NCBI GenBank assembly: GCA_934296355.1
Contig: CAKRAY010000087.1
Location: 1-6,258, forward strand
Source: an uncultured Clostridia bacterium
GTDB lineage: Bacteria; Bacillota; Clostridia; Christensenellales; DTU072
Length of the DNA: 6,258 nucleotides
Direction of reading: 5' to 3'
Part shown: in pieces, positions 5,266-6,258 of the stretch
How positions within the stretch are numbered: position 1 is the stretch's first letter
Layout: every line of letters starts with the position of its first letter
Made by a program: the position numbers and the translations under genes
The notes under the pieces: model-generated
Seen by the model: only the letters and a program-made list of their open reading frames with translations
The model's database searches: none
Told to the model about the DNA's origin: nothing

Positions 5266-6258
5266 TTAAAGATTACGCAAAAAAGTTTGTTCGTCCCAAA
5301 TTTCTATTCCGAGTTCTTTTGCCTTGTCGAGTTTGCTCCCGGCTTCTTCTCCCGCTATAACAAGATTTACCTTTTTACTTACGCTATCGCTTGTCTTTCC
5401 GCCTCTTTCGGCAATGAGTTCCGCCGCTTGAGAACGTTTATAGGTTTTCAAACTTCCCGTTAGTACAACTATTTTTCCGCTAAAAACTCCCTCTTTTTTT
5501 TCGTTGCTCGTCGGAGTAACGCCTAACTCTATTAACTTGGCGATGATCCTTTTTTGTTCTTCGTCTTTGAAAAAATTTACTACATTATCGGCCATGATTT
5601 GCCCGAAGTCTTCAAGCGCCGTCAGTTCTTCTACGCCTACGTTCATAATTTTTTCAAGCGATTGAAAGCGGTCGGCGATTTGCATTGCCGTTTTCTTACC
5701 GATTTGCGGAATTCCCAAAGCAAATATAAATCTACCGAGGTCGACGCGTTTGCTTTTTTCTATACTGCTCAAAAGATTCTCTACTTTCTTTTCTTTGAAA
5801 CCGTCGAGTTTTATTAAATCGTCGTAAGTGAGTTCATATATTTGATATGGATACTTTACGCCATATTCGTTATATAACAATTCGGCGGTTTTTTCGCTAA
5901 ATCCGTCAATATTCATTGCAGACTTTTGCGCAAAATGGTCTAAATATGCAACGACGGCAGGCGCGCATTTTTCGGGATTTGTACAATATAAAAACGCGCC
6001 CTCTTCTTTGACCGGCGACCCGCATGCGGGACAAACCGTCGGCTTCTCTATTTTTACGGAATATTCATACTCCTCGGCAAGTCCGGTTATCTCCGGAATT
6101 ACGTCGTTGCTTCTTCTTATGAAAACGCGTGACTTAATCTTGATTCCTTTTTTTTGGATATCCGAAAAATTGTTTAAGGTAGCCCTTTGAACCTTTACTC
6201 CCATTAAATTCACGGGTTCCAGTATCGCCAGAGGATTTAACTTTTGCGTTCTCGATAC
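5266..6258 (-). CDS. ligA: NAD+-dependent DNA ligase LigA, C-terminal part (cut by window edge)
   Basis: LigA seals nicks in DNA during replication and repair, using NAD+ to adenylate itself. The frame is open to the window edge, so 330 residues of a protein usually about 650-680 long are visible. The first visible residues (VSRTQKLNPLAILEPV) match the junction into the OB fold, so the adenylation domain with its KxDG lysine lies outside. Visible in order (numbered from the window edge): the rest of the OB fold, including RRSNDVIPEI; a four-cysteine zinc finger (76, 79, 92, 98); helix-hairpin-helix repeats (about 115-250), including ALGIPQIGKKTA; and a C-terminal BRCT domain (about 258-330) with its GG pair and conserved tryptophan (321). 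The GTG at 6213 is internal, not a start. The TAA at 5268 is followed by an AT-rich gap without a clear terminator. Confidence 0.97.
   Translation of the reverse strand, partial: VSRTQKLNPLAILEPVNLMGVKVQRATLNNFSDIQKKGIKIKSRVFIRRSNDVIPEITGLAEEYEYSVKIEKPTVCPACGSPVKEEGAFLYCTNPEKCAPAVVAYLDHFAQKSAMNIDGFSEKTAELLYNEYGVKYPYQIYELTYDDLIKLDGFKEKKVENLLSSIEKSKRVDLGRFIFALGIPQIGKKTAMQIADRFQSLEKIMNVGVEELTALEDFGQIMADNVVNFFKDEEQKRIIAKLIELGVTPTSNEKKEGVFSGKIVVLTGSLKTYKRSQAAELIAERGGKTSDSVSKKVNLVIAGEEAGSKLDKAKELGIEIWDEQTFLRNL

Noticed and set aside
6211..6213. GTG as a possible start of ligA
   Set aside because: The frame continues open to the window edge, and the upstream residues (LNPLAILEP) match conserved LigA sequence, so this codon is an internal valine.
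1..6258. Mobile elements, CRISPR arrays, tRNA or rRNA genes, riboswitches
   Set aside because: I saw no array-like direct repeats, transposase or integrase motifs, or tRNA-like folds. Coding density leaves only one 102-base gap, whose contents are accounted for.

Overview
This window is an ordinary housekeeping cluster. Every gene I can support lies on the minus strand. The gene order (yicC, gmk, rpoZ, coaBC, priA, def) is the arrangement typical of Bacillota. The AT-rich sequence (about 40% G+C from a few hand-counted lines), consensus-like sigma-A promoter, AGGAG-type ribosome binding sites and fused CoaBC also fit a Gram-positive, Clostridia-like bacterium. I cannot name a genus. I saw no mobile element, CRISPR array, RNA gene, phage gene or undescribed system.

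Reading in the direction of transcription (high to low coordinates): 6258-5266 is the C-terminal half of NAD+-dependent DNA ligase LigA, cut by the window edge. Positions 5265-5164 are the only real intergenic gap; it holds an excellent promoter and ribosome binding site for the next gene. Then come yicC (endoribonuclease family), gmk (guanylate kinase), rpoZ (RNA polymerase omega), coaBC (two steps of coenzyme A synthesis), priA (replication restart helicase) and the first 35 codons of def (peptide deformylase), cut at position 1. From yicC to def the genes overlap or are at most 20 bases apart, so they very probably form one operon that continues past the window into the rest of def and perhaps fmt.

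The genes do not form one pathway. They supply GMP phosphorylation, a transcription subunit, CoA synthesis, DNA replication restart and N-terminal protein maturation, a mix found together in many Bacillota. Translation appears organised in three blocks. yicC, rpoZ and def have good ribosome binding sites and ATG starts. gmk (TTG), coaBC (GTG) and priA (ATG in an ATGA overlap) lack good sites and abut or overlap the preceding gene, which suggests translational coupling.

The points most worth a second look are compositional and architectural. The tetranucleotide AGCT occurs once and GATC six times in 6.26 kb, while TCGA and ACGT each occur about thirty times. The remA gene that sits between yicC and gmk in many relatives is missing. 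rpoZ and coaBC lie in the same reading frame, separated only by TAA and one codon.
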